A model generated the notes under the pieces. That model saw only the letters and a program-made list of their open reading frames with translations, did not search any database and was not told where the DNA came from. Made by a program: the position numbers and the translations under genes. From Theocolax elegans (taxonomy: Eukaryota; Arthropoda; Insecta; Hymenoptera; Cerocephalidae), in NCBI GenBank assembly GCA_026168455.1, contig CM047429.1, forward strand, positions 34,952,066 through 35,016,065: 64,000 nt of DNA, in the 5' to 3' direction. Of this stretch, positions 21,404 to 32,539 are shown in pieces (within the stretch, counting starts at the first letter, position 1; each line of letters starts with the position of its first letter).

Positions 21404-22813
21404 ATGGCTGTCTCGAATAGGAGATCAGGATCATTTATGTTAAATTTAGAACAAGCTAAAGAACATAATGAAATAGAATCAGTAGATCAAATTCGATTAA
21501 ATTGGGAACAAGCAGTTACTCAGGAATTAAAAGATTTATTTGATAAAGATAATGAATTAGATAATAAAATTGATAAGTATGAAAATACCTCAGAAATAAT
21601 AAAAAAAGAATGTAAAGATTATTATGATGCTTTAAAAGAAAATTTCTCTGAACAACTAGATATTCTTTCACAACATGTAAAGACATTAGTGGAAGATAAT
21701 AAAATGAATAAACAAAGGATAAAAGTATTAGAATCCGAAAATGATGGATTTACACGTAGATTCTCTGAAATGAATAAGGAATTAAATAATTTAGAAGAAA
21801 TTATTAGGGATAAGATTGATGCAGATAGAATTGAACCAATAATAAATAAAATGATTATTGAAAATAATAATGTTTTAATTGAAAAAATTAATAAAATTGA
21901 AAATAATATAAAAAATAATACATTATTAGGGGTAAATTGTACTCAGTCTGAAAATAATCATTTTCGGGTAAAATTAATTATTCCTAAATTTTATGGATTT
22001 ACAAACGAAAGACCTATGCGTTTCTTGTACGAATTAGAAAAATATATAAATACGACTGCTTCTAATTTTGAGGAAGTCATATGTATTATTTCACAAGCAT
22101 TAGATAAATCCGCAAAAGAATGGTGGTATTTACAAGAACATGAGATAAATGATTTTAATGATTTTAAAAATAAATTCATAGAACGATATTGGAATTCTTC
22201 TACTCAACGGCAAACACGTAGGAATATTGAATTTGGGCAATATTTTGCAGGAAAAATGAGTAGGGTAGAATATGCTACACATATGCTTGGTTTAGCAAAA
22301 GAATTAAATTATGAATTAACTGAAGCTGAGTCAGTTGAGAAAATTAGTGAACAATATGAACGTTCTATTTAACATACAATTTTAGGGCAACAAAATAAAT
22401 CAAAAGAAAACTTATTAAAAATTTTAGCAGATTTTGATTCTGATTTTGATAAAAACCGAAAATACGATAAGATTACAAATCGATATGAAAACCATATGCC
22501 TACTCAACGCGAAGGGTATAAAACTTATGAAAATAAAAATATAAATTCAAATATACCAAAAGAGAATCAAAATTATACTGCATATCAAAATAAAATGCAT
22601 AGGGAAGGTTATCAAAGAAATAGCACGCCCATGATTAATTCTATACAAACATATAAAAATAAAAAATGTATTATTAAACAAGGATCGGAGAATAAAAAAC
22701 TAATTGAACAGACTGATAACAATTATGATAAAATTGAAGTCCTAGCAGATATACATAATTCGAATGATATTCAAAATGAAAAAACTAGTAGAGTATATAA
22801 TCAGGGAAACTAA
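21404..22813 (+). pseudogene. gag: gag of the older Gypsy element, one in-frame stop
   Basis: ATG at 21404. The frame would encode about 470 residues but is broken by TAA at 22370-22372 and resumes in phase to TAA at 22811-22813. Residues about 40-180 are a long charged coiled coil. A capsid-like region follows (about 190-320, including FYGFTNERPMRFLYELEKY and EWWYL). The C-terminal third is Asn/Lys-rich with no CCHC knuckle, as in errantivirus-like Gag. GGGAAAC directly before the terminal stop is a frameshift site into pol. Confidence 0.85.
22804..22813 (+). promoter_or_regulatory. -1 ribosomal frameshift heptamer G_GGA_AAC followed by stop
   Basis: In the gag frame the codons read cag-GGA-AAC-TAA, so GGGAAAC at 22804-22810 fits X_XXY_YYZ and lies immediately before the gag stop. 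The -1 frame starting at 22810 is the pol frame and stays open into the protease. Confidence 0.75.
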
Positions 22814-25800
22814 AAGGAGTTGTATTTTCCAACTCGGAAACCCCTTTAAAAATTAATGAAAATGCAACTGCAGGGAAAAATAATAAAGTAACTAAAAAAT
22901 TGAATACAGTTGAAAAAATAAATAAAGAAAATTTTATGATAAATACGATATATGAAGATCCACGTAAAGATCTAATTTACGATATTGAACCGGATAATAA
23001 TAATAAAGAGTTTGAAAATAATAATGCTATTACTTGTCCAGAAATTAAAATAAAAATTGAAAATATTGAAATTAACGCTTTAATTGATACAGGTAGTGAA
23101 GTTACTTGTATTTCAGAAGAATTTTATATTAAAAATATACAATCATTAGAAAAGATTCCTACTTTACCAATATCGGGAAAAATTATAAAAGGTGCTACCG
23201 GTTTAAAATCTACGCGAATAAATAAGCAAATACTAGCAAATGTTAAAATAAATAATTTAAAAACACAAATAATTTTTTAATTATACCGAAATTAGTTAAA
23301 TCATGTATTATCGGGTATGATACTCAAAAAGAATTAAAAATGTGTATGGATACTAAAAAAGAATAAATTACTTTTGAAATAGGGAAGGAAACAAGTAAAA
23401 TATCTTATAACTCAAAATTAATAAATAAAAATGAATATGAATCCTTAACTATTCAATATGATAATGGGGATGAAAAAATTAAAAATTATAAAATTGAGGA
23501 AAATTCAAAATTAGAAGATTTTCCGGATTATAATATAAAAACCGTCGATATTGACGAGAAAATTGCTTTGTGCAATCAAATAAATGATATGCAAAAATTG
23601 AAATTAAAAGAAGTTATAACATACTATAAAGATGTTTTTCAAGAAAGCCCTGGATTATTGCATAATTTTAAATACAAATTAGTACTAAAAAATAATTATG
23701 AGTATTATAAAAAACCATACCCGATACCGATTAAATACCGAGAACAACCCTATTAAAAATTATCACGTGATCATCACGTGAATAACTACGTGATTATCAC
23801 GTGATATATGAAAATTTTTATTTTTTTAAAAATGTAATCTTAGACACGGAGTTGATGGGATGCAATTTCACAGAAAGCGAACTGGCAATTCAGTTTTGAC
23901 AAAAAAATCCTTTATATGCCACATTATTAATATATGAGGCAAAGTAAAGGTATAGTATATGATCAAAGTCGCTTTTACCTTCCTACTTTGCCTCCATATA
24001 AGCCCTACGCGCACGCTAATCTATAGCGGGTAACTGGCAGCCACCTATCGGTCGTAACTGGTACTACCGTGAGCAAGTGCAGTAGTCATATTTCAAAACT
24101 GTTTCGACCGATAGGTGGCTGCCAGTTACCCGCTATAGATTAGCGTGCGCGTAGGGCTTATATGGAGGCAAAGTAGGAAGGTAAAAGCGACTTCGATCAT
24201 ATTCTATGCCTTTACTTTGCCTCGTATATTAATAACGTGGCGAATAAAGGATTTTTTTTGTCAAAACCAAATGGCCAGTTTAGTTTCTGTGAAATTGAAT
24301 CCCATCAACTCCGTGTCTAAGATTACATTTATAAAAAAACAAAAATTTTCATATATCACGTGATTATCACGTAGATATCCACGTGATAATCACGTGAAAA
24401 AATGGTCGAAAATCTCACGTGATTATCACGTGGATATCCACGTGATAATCACGTAGTTATCCACGTGATAATCACGTGATAATTTTTAGTAGGGAAGTAA
24501 GCATGGAAGTAAACAAAATGTTAGAACAAGGTATAATTCGTAGATCAAATAGTAATTTTATAAATCCATGTGTTATTGTACGTAAGAAAGATGGTTCTAT
24601 TAGAATATGTTTAGATGCCAGAAATTTAAATTTAAATTTAAAGAATGATTACGAATCTCCACCGGGAATAGAAGAAGTATTAGCACGATGTAAAAATCAT
24701 GTATGGATGTCTAGTTTTGACATGACGGCTAGTTTTAACCAAATTCCTTTAGTAGACGATAGTAAACAATACACTGCATTTATATGTGATAATAAGGTAT
24801 ATGAATATAATGTAGTTCCATTTGGAATAAAAATTAGCAGTGCAGCTCTTTTGAGGGGATTAGATAAAGTCATAACGGGATTAAATGATTTTTTATTAAC
24901 GTTTGTAGACGATTTGTTTGTTTTTTCTAAAACATTTGAAGAGCATTTGATACATCTTGGAATATTATTTAACCGATTAATAAAAGCCAATTTAAGGTTA
25001 AATTTTAAGAAATCAAATTTGGTTCAAAAAGAAATTAAATTTTTGGGAAATATTATTACATATAAGGGAATAAAACCCGATCCAGAAAAAATACAAAATA
25101 TCAAGAATTTTAAAGTACCTAAAAATGTAAAAGAATTGCAAGGTTTCTTGGGTTTTGTTAATTTTTATTCGAAATTTGCTAAGAATTATGCCCAAGAGAC
25201 TGTTCCATTGTTAAATTTATTGAAAAAAGATGTAAAATTTATATGGAAAGAAGAGCATTTTACAGCTTTTAACAAAATAAAGAGTCTTTTTAATGAAAAT
25301 GTAATTTTAAAAACAGTTGATATTAATAAACCGTTCATACTAACAACGGACGCGAGTGACATAGCAATTGCCGGAATTCTTTCTCAAATTGATGAAGAGG
25401 GCGAAGAAAGAATTGTAACTTGTATTAGCCGTACATAAAAAGCGAGCGAAAAGAATTATTTCACAACTGAGAAAGAATTATTTGCAATTGTGTGGTCAAT
25501 TCATAAACTAGATATATTTTTAAGAGGAACTAAAGAGCTTGTAATTCGAACTGATCATGAAGCTTTGAGTTTTTTGCAGAAAAGCAAATTCGGTAATTTA
25601 AGATTGACACGATGGATATTATCGATCCAAGATATTGATTTTAAATTAGAATATCTACCGGGTGTAAAAAATGCAGCTGCAGACTACTTAAGTCGAATGA
25701 ATGAAGATGATCAATGTAATATAAAGAACTCAGAAATTGTTATTGCAGCAATTATGAAACATGCAATTGATACAGAATTGATAAAAAATTTTAAAGATTT

Positions 25801-26998
25801 AATTAAAATACTAAATGAAGATGAATTATGTCTAAAAATTAAAAAACAAATAGAAAGCAATGAGAGTTTCTGTAGATTTAAATATATAAATAACTATTTG
25901 TGTAAAGTAACACATAGGGAAAATAAAATAGTAATACCAAAGTGTATTATAGTTAATTTAATACAAAATTTACGTATTTATTATGGACACGTTGGTTCAA
26001 GAAAAATTTATTTAATGATTTTGGAGTATTTTTATTTTCCCAAATTGCGAAAAATATGTGCAACAACGTTAAAAACGTGTGATATTTGTCAAAGGACTAA
26101 ATGTTTAACTGTATTATATAAAGAGGAAGAACAACCAATAATAATTGAAAAACCGGGTGATCTGTTATCCATTGATTTTTATGGTCCATTAATACCGTCA
26201 ACTAGAGGAGTTTGCTATATTTTATCCACTATAGATGTTTTTAGTAAATTTGTACTTTATCCTATTAAAAAAGCAAATACGGCAATTGTAATAAATAAAA
26301 TAAATAAATATATTATAGATATAGGTAAACCAAAAGCTATAATATCTGATGATGGGTCACAATTTACGAGTATTAAATGGGAAAATTATTTGAAAAAACA
26401 AAATATTAAAATGATATTTTCAAGTATAAGACACCCACAATCAAATATTATAGAGCAATCTCATAGAGAAATAGGTCGAATATATAGATCGATTTTAAAT
26501 AAGCATACTGGATGGGCTAATGAAATCCATTTTGTTGAAAATGTACTAAATAATGCGCATCACGAAACTACGGGCTTTCCGCCAGTAGAATTACAATTTC
26601 CAATCAAAAGCGAAAGATTTTGGAATAATTGTTTAAAATCGAATCCAATAAATATTAAAGAAGATTATGAGGACAAAATTGCAAAAGCAAAAGATAAAAT
26701 GCATAAATTCATCATAAATAGAGCGAATAATAAAAATGTAAATAGAAAAATATATAAATTTAATATAAACGATTTAGTGTTAATTAAAGCATTAAACGTA
26801 TCAAATGCGAATGAAAAGCGACTTGGGAAATTTATGTACCTATGCGAAGGTCCATATAGAATAATTAACAATTTTGGAACCGATACTGATTTGTTATTCG
26901 ATGACAAAATGAAGTTAGAACGGGGAAAATTTCATATTAATCAACTGAAACCATATTATATGGAAAAGGAATCTGAAAATATTTTTGAAAAGAATTAA
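22810..26998 (+). pseudogene. pol: pol of the older Gypsy element (protease, RT, RNase H, integrase), disrupted
   Basis: Protease: ALIDTGSEV near 23078. The frame breaks in a T run at about 23274, meets TAA near 23365, and is then interrupted by a 747-bp palindrome at 23748-24494. RT resumes with IRICLDARN, SSFDMTASF and FVDD (in place of the usual YxDD). RNase H has TTDASD, then TAA at 25436-25438, then TEKELFAIVW and RTDHEA. Integrase has an HHCC finger (H near 25989; CDIC near 26080) and D-D-E: SIDFYG, SDDGSQF (Asp-Asp instead of the common Asp-Asn) and the Glu in IIEQSH. The stop is at 26996-26998. Confidence 0.9.
23748..24494. mobile_element. 747-bp palindromic (foldback) MITE rich in CACGTG, inserted in pol
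   Basis: Ends CCCTAYTAAAAATTATCACG are inverted repeats. Arms of about 307 bp (left) and 390 bp (right) pair almost throughout, around a 50-nt loop at 24055-24104. The outer parts are tandem CACGTG-containing subrepeats (ATCACGTGGATATCCACGTGAT-like units), expanded on the right. Removing 23748-24494 and one AA leaves the pol frame continuous, so the target duplication seems to be only AA. No transposase. The superfamily is unclear. Confidence 0.9.
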
Positions 26999-27290
26999 CA
27001 ATAAAAAACAATGAAAAAAAAAAGAAAAAAAGAAAAAAAAAATAATACATAATAGTTTTCTGAAAATAATAGAATAAATTAAAAGTTGTCAAATTAAAGC
27101 GAATTTAATGATACAAAATAAAAGAGTGTTAGTAACTATGAAAATCAAAACAAAAGGTCAATCAACCAACGAAGTTTAAACACAGGGTGAGAAGTAAACT
27201 ATCCTTAATCCAGGCTTGTCAGTATCAGTTTAACTGTCTCCATAGTCAGTCAGGTTCAAACCGAAACGGATCTATAAAGAAAAAGTGAAA

Positions 27291-27728
27291 ATGCCAGATT
27301 TTACTCAAAATACTGAGAAAATTGCTACTTGTGAAGCTTCAACTCAAACATCTACTAATTGTGAAAGTGATGAAGAAGTGAAGTGGTTTCGTCATCATGA
27401 AAAATGTATAAGACTGATCCACCAAAAAAATAAATGGGTAACCAGTTTTTCCACAAGAATATGTAATGGTACTTATGTACAAACAAGAAAAGTAAAAACA
27501 AGAACGGTACCTTCACAAACATTTAGAGCAGAAAAAAGAAAATTCATAAGTGAAGAGATGGAGAAAGTGGAAGAAAAAATAAAAAATTTAGAAAAGAAAA
27601 TTAAGGAAAAACAAATAGAAAAAATAACACCAACATCGACGGATGAACTTGAAGAACTTTTCAACAGTTTAAATCATCCAGGGATGTCAGCAGAAGAATT
27701 TGATATCTTCATGACCCAACAAAATTAA
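27291..27728 (+). CDS. ORF3 of the older Gypsy element, 145 aa, function unknown
   Basis: ATG at 27291, placed where an errantivirus would carry env, but the product is short and has no signal or membrane span. The middle has a KWFRHHEKC segment, and residues about 85-120 form a Lys/Glu coiled coil. The frame is intact in an element whose gag and pol are broken. It may be a remnant or an accessory protein. I do not recognise it. Confidence 0.55.
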   Translation: MPDFTQNTEKIATCEASTQTSTNCESDEEVKWFRHHEKCIRLIHQKNKWVTSFSTRICNGTYVQTRKVKTRTVPSQTFRAEKRKFISEEMEKVEEKIKNLEKKIKEKQIEKITPTSTDELEELFNSLNHPGMSAEEFDIFMTQQN

Positions 27729-27864
27729 ACAATGTTGTTTGATTGATCGGTAAATAAAATATAATCTTTATATGTATATAAGAAAAGAATTGAATTCGTT
27801 TTATTAGGCAACTTCATATGATATTTTTTTTGGAAATTAATGTTATTTGATAGTCATAAAAGAA

Positions 27865-27962
27865 CACAAATTTAAAGGGGGGTCATATGGGGTATATAGT
27901 GATAGTTTTTTTTTCCATAAATTTGTGTTTCATTTATTTTTCACAAATTTAAAGGGGGGTGA
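27865..27962 (+). other. Duplicated polypurine tract before the 3' LTR
   Basis: CACAAATTTAAAGGGGGGT occurs at 27865-27883 and again at 27942-27960. The second copy, plus GA, abuts the LTR. A CATAAATTTGTGTTTC inverted partner lies between them. Confidence 0.8.
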
Positions 27963-28371
27963 TGTGACGGGCATAACCATATATATAGATGTATGGTTAG
28001 GCTCCAGTCACATAGCGTAATAGCTCAAGCGATAGAGTGTAAGCGCGCCACGCAAGAGGTCCGGGTTCAAGCCCGACTCTCGGAAGATTTTTTTAATTAT
28101 TTAAATTAGTTTATTTAAATAATTAATAAATCAAAATTAATAAAATTTATAATTTTATTTAAAGATTTTTTTATTTTGCAAAATATACATATTCTGAAAC
28201 TGATATACGACTAAAATTAACTAAGTTGCAAATTTATATTGTTTATAGTTAATAATAATAAAATTTGAAATTATACAGTATATTATAATATTATAATATA
28301 TAATTATACATGATATATATATAAAAAATATATGTGAGAAAAGTGATAAAAAATAAATAAGTATTTGATCA
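27963..28371 (+). repeat. 3' LTR of the older Gypsy element, first part
   Basis: Matches 19961-20355, including the tRNA-like unit, with a 5-bp difference near the start. It ends in ATCA (28368-28371), the target duplication of the nested element. The LTR continues at 37302. Confidence 0.9.
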
Positions 28372-29412
28372 TGTAACGGTAAGGTACTGTTTACCTCACC
28401 GTTTGACGAATTCGAGCAACACGAGCGAACAGTATCATAATGTTCGCATCGGTTCGAGCCGGCGAGATTCGGCTCGGTTCGGTTCGTCGTAGCTACACGG
28501 GCGGGATCAACTTCGCGCGCGAAAGATTCGCGCACGTACCTCATTAGAGAGGTAAGGGGGAGATTCGCGCGCACTGGATAGAGTGATAGCCACCTTCTGA
28601 CGTGACAGGTGTGATCCCCCCGCGTCCCGTGTTTAGCTTCGCCGTGCCGTGATTTGTGCCGTGCGTTTGTGTGCGTTTTGACTGCAGGCCGATCCTGCAT
28701 TTGCAGTGAGTGGTGCAACACCGTGCATCTACCGGCAGCCACACAACCCCGGTGCACGGGCGAGCGGACAATCCGTCCGACACCGCAGCGAGAGTGAGAG
28801 AGAGAGAAAGCAACCGATCGGCTGGTCGTTGTTTACCAACGACTACAGCAGCGTACAAAGTAAGTGGTACCACTTCACGCGATCGTGTTTTTATTCGCAC
28901 TTTATCGTGTGGCTTTATACCAGTCCCGTTGACTGGATATATTATTTTAGTTCGCGATATTTTCTTCCCCTCTCTCTACAAGTCGGCCGTTTACCGACTT
29001 GTAATAAAAGCGTAGACCTCGGCGACAATTAAATATTTTGTTTATTATTTATCTTTGCTTATTTATTTCAATAAATTCATATTATTATTAAAATTCAATC
29101 CGGTGTTCGATTAATTGAATTTAACCACGTACGATTCCTTCCGTAATCCTATGAGCTCGTATATTTCTGGTTGACAAGTGCTCGACGCGATATCCCTGTT
29201 TCGCGGTCAATTTCAGATTTGAATTTTACCTGGTTGTTATCTGAAACAGTAACTCGGTTTCAGACTAACATTTAACAGATTTGGTAGAACGGACAGGTAA
29301 CCGTCGCCGCATCGCGGGAAAAATATGTTTATTTAAATACGGTAAGTTTAACCGTACCGCTGAGCAGTCGCGATATTAAAATAAACATCCGTGCGGCAAC
29401 CAAACTGTTACA
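28372..29412 (+). repeat. 5' LTR of the young Gypsy element
   Basis: Starts TGTAACGGTAAGG and ends AACTGTTACA. It is purine-rich near 28795, with AATAAA-type words near 29070. ORFs inside it repeat exactly in the 3' LTR and are not genes. Confidence 0.95.
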
Positions 29413-29500
29413 TGGCGCCCAACGTAAATTAATAGATTGGGTTATTTTACGCCCAACGTTAATTTCCAAATTGCGCCTACGAGGCGCACAACGTAAATTT
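29413..29500 (+). other. Lysine-tRNA primer-binding site with two imperfect downstream repeats
   Basis: TGGCGCCCAACGT at 29413-29425 starts right after the LTR and matches the 3' end of insect tRNA-Lys(CTT) over 13 nt. Related words ACGCCCAACGTTAATTT (29449) and GGCGCACAACGTAAATTT (29483) follow at about 35-bp spacing. Confidence 0.75.
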
Positions 29501-30715
29501 TTAAATTGCGTTTTTTTGTGGTACGAGCTGCGCTTATATAGGTGCCCTTATAAACTAGGATTTTATTATAAACGGTAGTGAATCTAATTTAATTTAATTG
29601 ATTTTTGTTGTTATCAATTTATTTTAAATTTAATTTTTTCAAGTACGTGTGGATTTTACGTGTAATTTTCTATTATATACTAGTTACGTTAATTAGTATA
29701 TTTGTTATTACCGGCAGTTAGATTAATCGGTTCGCGATTAATTCTAACCTTTAAATTATTGTATTTAGACAATAATTTATAAGTTTGAACCGGATTTTCT
29801 TTTATTGTTGTTTAGTTTGGTTAAAAGAAATCCGAGGTCGGTAATAAGAATTTTTTTAATTAATTACACGTAAATAATAGTAAATTTGAATTTTAAAATT
29901 GAAATATAGATCGATTCGCCTTGAGGTCCGCAATTTACATACCGAGTCCCTAATTTCGAGTAGGTTAGTCGGAAAATCGGCGTTATTTAGTTTTCCGACT
30001 TAATAAAAATTGTAACACCTGTGCAAGGGTAAAGATTTTCTGTTTTTGAAGTTTGCTTGTTAAATTTATATTTTTGACAACGCGGACCGGCTCTCGCGTT
30101 ACAATAAAAATTGTATTATTATTTTTTTGTAACATTGCGATTGTAAGAGGTCACAGCGGCGTACACATTTAGTTGTTTAGGAATATATTTATATTTATTT
30201 ATCTATTTATTCAATTATTTATTTATTTATTTTATAATATATTCAGCGTGCGTTGGTGACCGAGAGCCGGAGTAAATTCGATTTTTTCGTATTTAGTCGG
30301 ATTTAAACAAATTTTTTCTTGTTTTTGATTTAATTTATTAACAATTCGTAAAATTTCTTTTTACGTTTAATATTGTATGTTTATTTGTTTTATAATAAAT
30401 TAAATTAATCCCGCGTGTAACATAGTTAATTTTTTTTTCTCCCGATTTGTTTGTAAAATTAATAGTCAAAAATATAATTCTTTAACTTAGTTTTTGATAT
30501 TAGGCAGGAAAGCAAATTTCAAATAGGTGTGCTTAATTTTTCTTCTTGTAATTATAAAGGGAAAAGAATTCATTCTTCAACTTAGTGGCCCAATAATTTT
30601 ATTATTTAAAGCCACCTAATAATTTGAAGAAAAGCATACCTTGCACAGGTAAAGCGAAAAGCGACTCAGTTTTTTTTGTGTAAATAATCGTAGCGGTAAT
30701 TTTGTTAAAATTAAA
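29501..30715. other. Untranslated leader of the young Gypsy element
   Basis: About 1.2 kb, AT-rich, between the primer site and gag ATG. No long ORF. It may hold packaging signals, but nothing specific is recognised. Confidence 0.5.
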
Positions 30716-32539
30716 ATGGCGGAATCGATGACCACGCAAGTCGATCAGTGGATTGGTACGCAATCCAGCGAACAGATCCAGGCGCACTTGGAGTCGTTAG
30801 AGATGCGTACAGACGGCTCTGTATATAAAAAAGCCGAACGACTCCAACAGTGGCTGTTGGGTAATTATACGGCTCAAGAGTTCGCAGCCGACACAAACTC
30901 AAATGAGGATCGTGTCAGGCGGGACAGGCGGAGGACAGATTGGTTTAAGTCCATGGTTGCCCAGAATCCGGAGATTCCGGACCCGGATTCTGACCCAGAT
31001 GTAGTAGAGGTGCTACAGAGGACTCTCGCTCTAGAAGTAGAAGATACGGACGAGCGAGAGGAAGATGGGCAGTCGGACACCTCCGACCGAGAAACCGACA
31101 AGGAAGAATGGATAACTTTGGTATCCCATACTGGCGCTCAGTTCGAGATACCAAAGGATTTTGCTTGGATGTTAGCGGAGCAAGTAAGTAAGTTATCCAC
31201 CTTGACGGAACGGGTTAAGGAGCTGGAAGTACAGATGCACACCGTCAACAGCAAGTTGGACTTGCCAAGCGGTGCACAAGCTTCCAGCACAAACAAAACC
31301 CGAGAGCCAACCCAACATGTCCAGTTCCAGGACACCTATACGTGTTACACCCTGGACGAGACGGACATCAGACCACAACACGTGCAGGTAGAGCCTGAGG
31401 GGTCTCAAGCACCTCATGCAGATGCTGGAGGAGCTTGGGGGAGGGGTGACACACGGAGACCGAGACAGCCTCCATGTTCAAGCTCTCCCTACCCTAATCT
31501 GAAGGACTTTTACGAGTCCGGCCAATCAGCGTCGAGATCGGCCGGGACACCGCGCGATGTTGGTGCGGTGGTTCGTAAGTGGGGAGTCCGATTCTCTGGC
31601 GACAAAAGCCAGAGTATCGATGCCTTCCTTGCGAGAGTCGAAGACTGTAGGATTCTCGCCAACCTCAGCGAGGACGAGGTATTGCCGTCCTTGTCCGAAC
31701 TTCTCACTGGAACCGCAGCTACGTGGTACCGGAATGAGAAGGACAAATGGCACTCGTGGCAAGATTTTGTGAAATCTGCCAAGAAATGGTACGGTATGAG
31801 CCAAAGCTTCCAGCAAAGGCTCATCGAGGAGTCCAATGCTCGGACACAGGGTGAGGATGAGCCGGTGAGAGATTACATCACCTGCTCAATCGCAATCATG
31901 CGAAAACTCAACCCGATCCCGAGCGAGTGTAGGCAATTGGACCATCTCTACCGTAACATGCTACCTCAGCTTCAGCGGTTGTTTAAGAGAGCTGAAGCCA
32001 AATCGGTTGAAGATTTATTGGAGCTGGCGATGGACGCCGAGCAAACGCTCGAGCGGGAAAAGTTATATCGACCGCCTCCGGCAGAGGAAGATTTAATGCT
32101 GCCGGAACTTGCTTACAAGGCAAAGTCCAAAAAGCGGTCGACCGCCAAGCCTAAGGTAGCAAGCGTGGCTAAGGAGGTGAGTGAGTCGAGTCGGGAAGAT
32201 CCGATTGAACGGCTCACAAAAGTCCTGGAAGAAACCCTTAGGACCATGCGAACGAGTAGCCAGACAGCTGGGGTTAAGGTGGATAAAGGTACGCCACCTA
32301 GGAAGAAAACCCACAAGTCTCCTCCTCGGTTTAAAAGGAGGAAGGAGACACGTAAAAGTCCCGATCGACGGTCATCGAGTGGTTCATCCTCGAAGCTTGG
32401 GGAATCGTCGGATTCAAGAAAGAAAATAAAGAGAAAAGAAGACTTCCCCAAGCCGATCAAGTGCCATACTTGTGGTAAGTTGGGGTACACCGTTAGGACG
32501 TGCCCTGACTGCGCAAAAAACGCGCGGGGAAGCGGTTAG
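30716..32539 (+). CDS. gag: Gag polyprotein of the young Gypsy element (607 aa)
   Basis: The ATG at 30716 follows the leader. The N-terminal 60 residues resemble a SAP-like helical segment. Residues about 85-145 are acidic, and about 270-460 are the capsid region (KWGVRFSGDKSQSIDAFLARVEDC ... TAATWY). A basic Ser/Lys/Arg tail precedes a single zinc knuckle, CHTCGKLGYTVRTC, near residue 590. The knuckle's expected His is Tyr (CCYC instead of CCHC). The ORF is intact. Pol follows in the -1 frame via an A_AAA_AAC heptamer at 32515-32521. Confidence 0.92.
   Translation: MAESMTTQVDQWIGTQSSEQIQAHLESLEMRTDGSVYKKAERLQQWLLGNYTAQEFAADTNSNEDRVRRDRRRTDWFKSMVAQNPEIPDPDSDPDVVEVLQRTLALEVEDTDEREEDGQSDTSDRETDKEEWITLVSHTGAQFEIPKDFAWMLAEQVSKLSTLTERVKELEVQMHTVNSKLDLPSGAQASSTNKTREPTQHVQFQDTYTCYTLDETDIRPQHVQVEPEGSQAPHADAGGAWGRGDTRRPRQPPCSSSPYPNLKDFYESGQSASRSAGTPRDVGAVVRKWGVRFSGDKSQSIDAFLARVEDCRILANLSEDEVLPSLSELLTGTAATWYRNEKDKWHSWQDFVKSAKKWYGMSQSFQQRLIEESNARTQGEDEPVRDYITCSIAIMRKLNPIPSECRQLDHLYRNMLPQLQRLFKRAEAKSVEDLLELAMDAEQTLEREKLYRPPPAEEDLMLPELAYKAKSKKRSTAKPKVASVAKEVSESSREDPIERLTKVLEETLRTMRTSSQTAGVKVDKGTPPRKKTHKSPPRFKRRKETRKSPDRRSSSGSSSKLGESSDSRKKIKRKEDFPKPIKCHTCGKLGYTVRTCPDCAKNARGSG
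32515..32521 (+). promoter_or_regulatory. -1 ribosomal frameshift heptamer A_AAA_AAC at the gag/pol junction
   Basis: In the gag frame the codons are gcA-AAA-AAC, a canonical X_XXY_YYZ site, 15 bp upstream of the gag stop at 32537-32539. The -1 frame is open from 32521 to the pol stop. Confidence 0.8.

Noticed and set aside
24355..24482. CRISPR-like array of CACGTG repeats
   Set aside because: The units are subrepeats of a palindromic transposable element in a eukaryotic genome, with no unique spacers of constant length.
28544..29032. ORFs of 101-118 aa inside the young Gypsy LTR, repeated at 36429-36917
   Set aside because: Exact copies in both LTRs, overlapping in several frames and on both strands; they reflect base composition, not genes.
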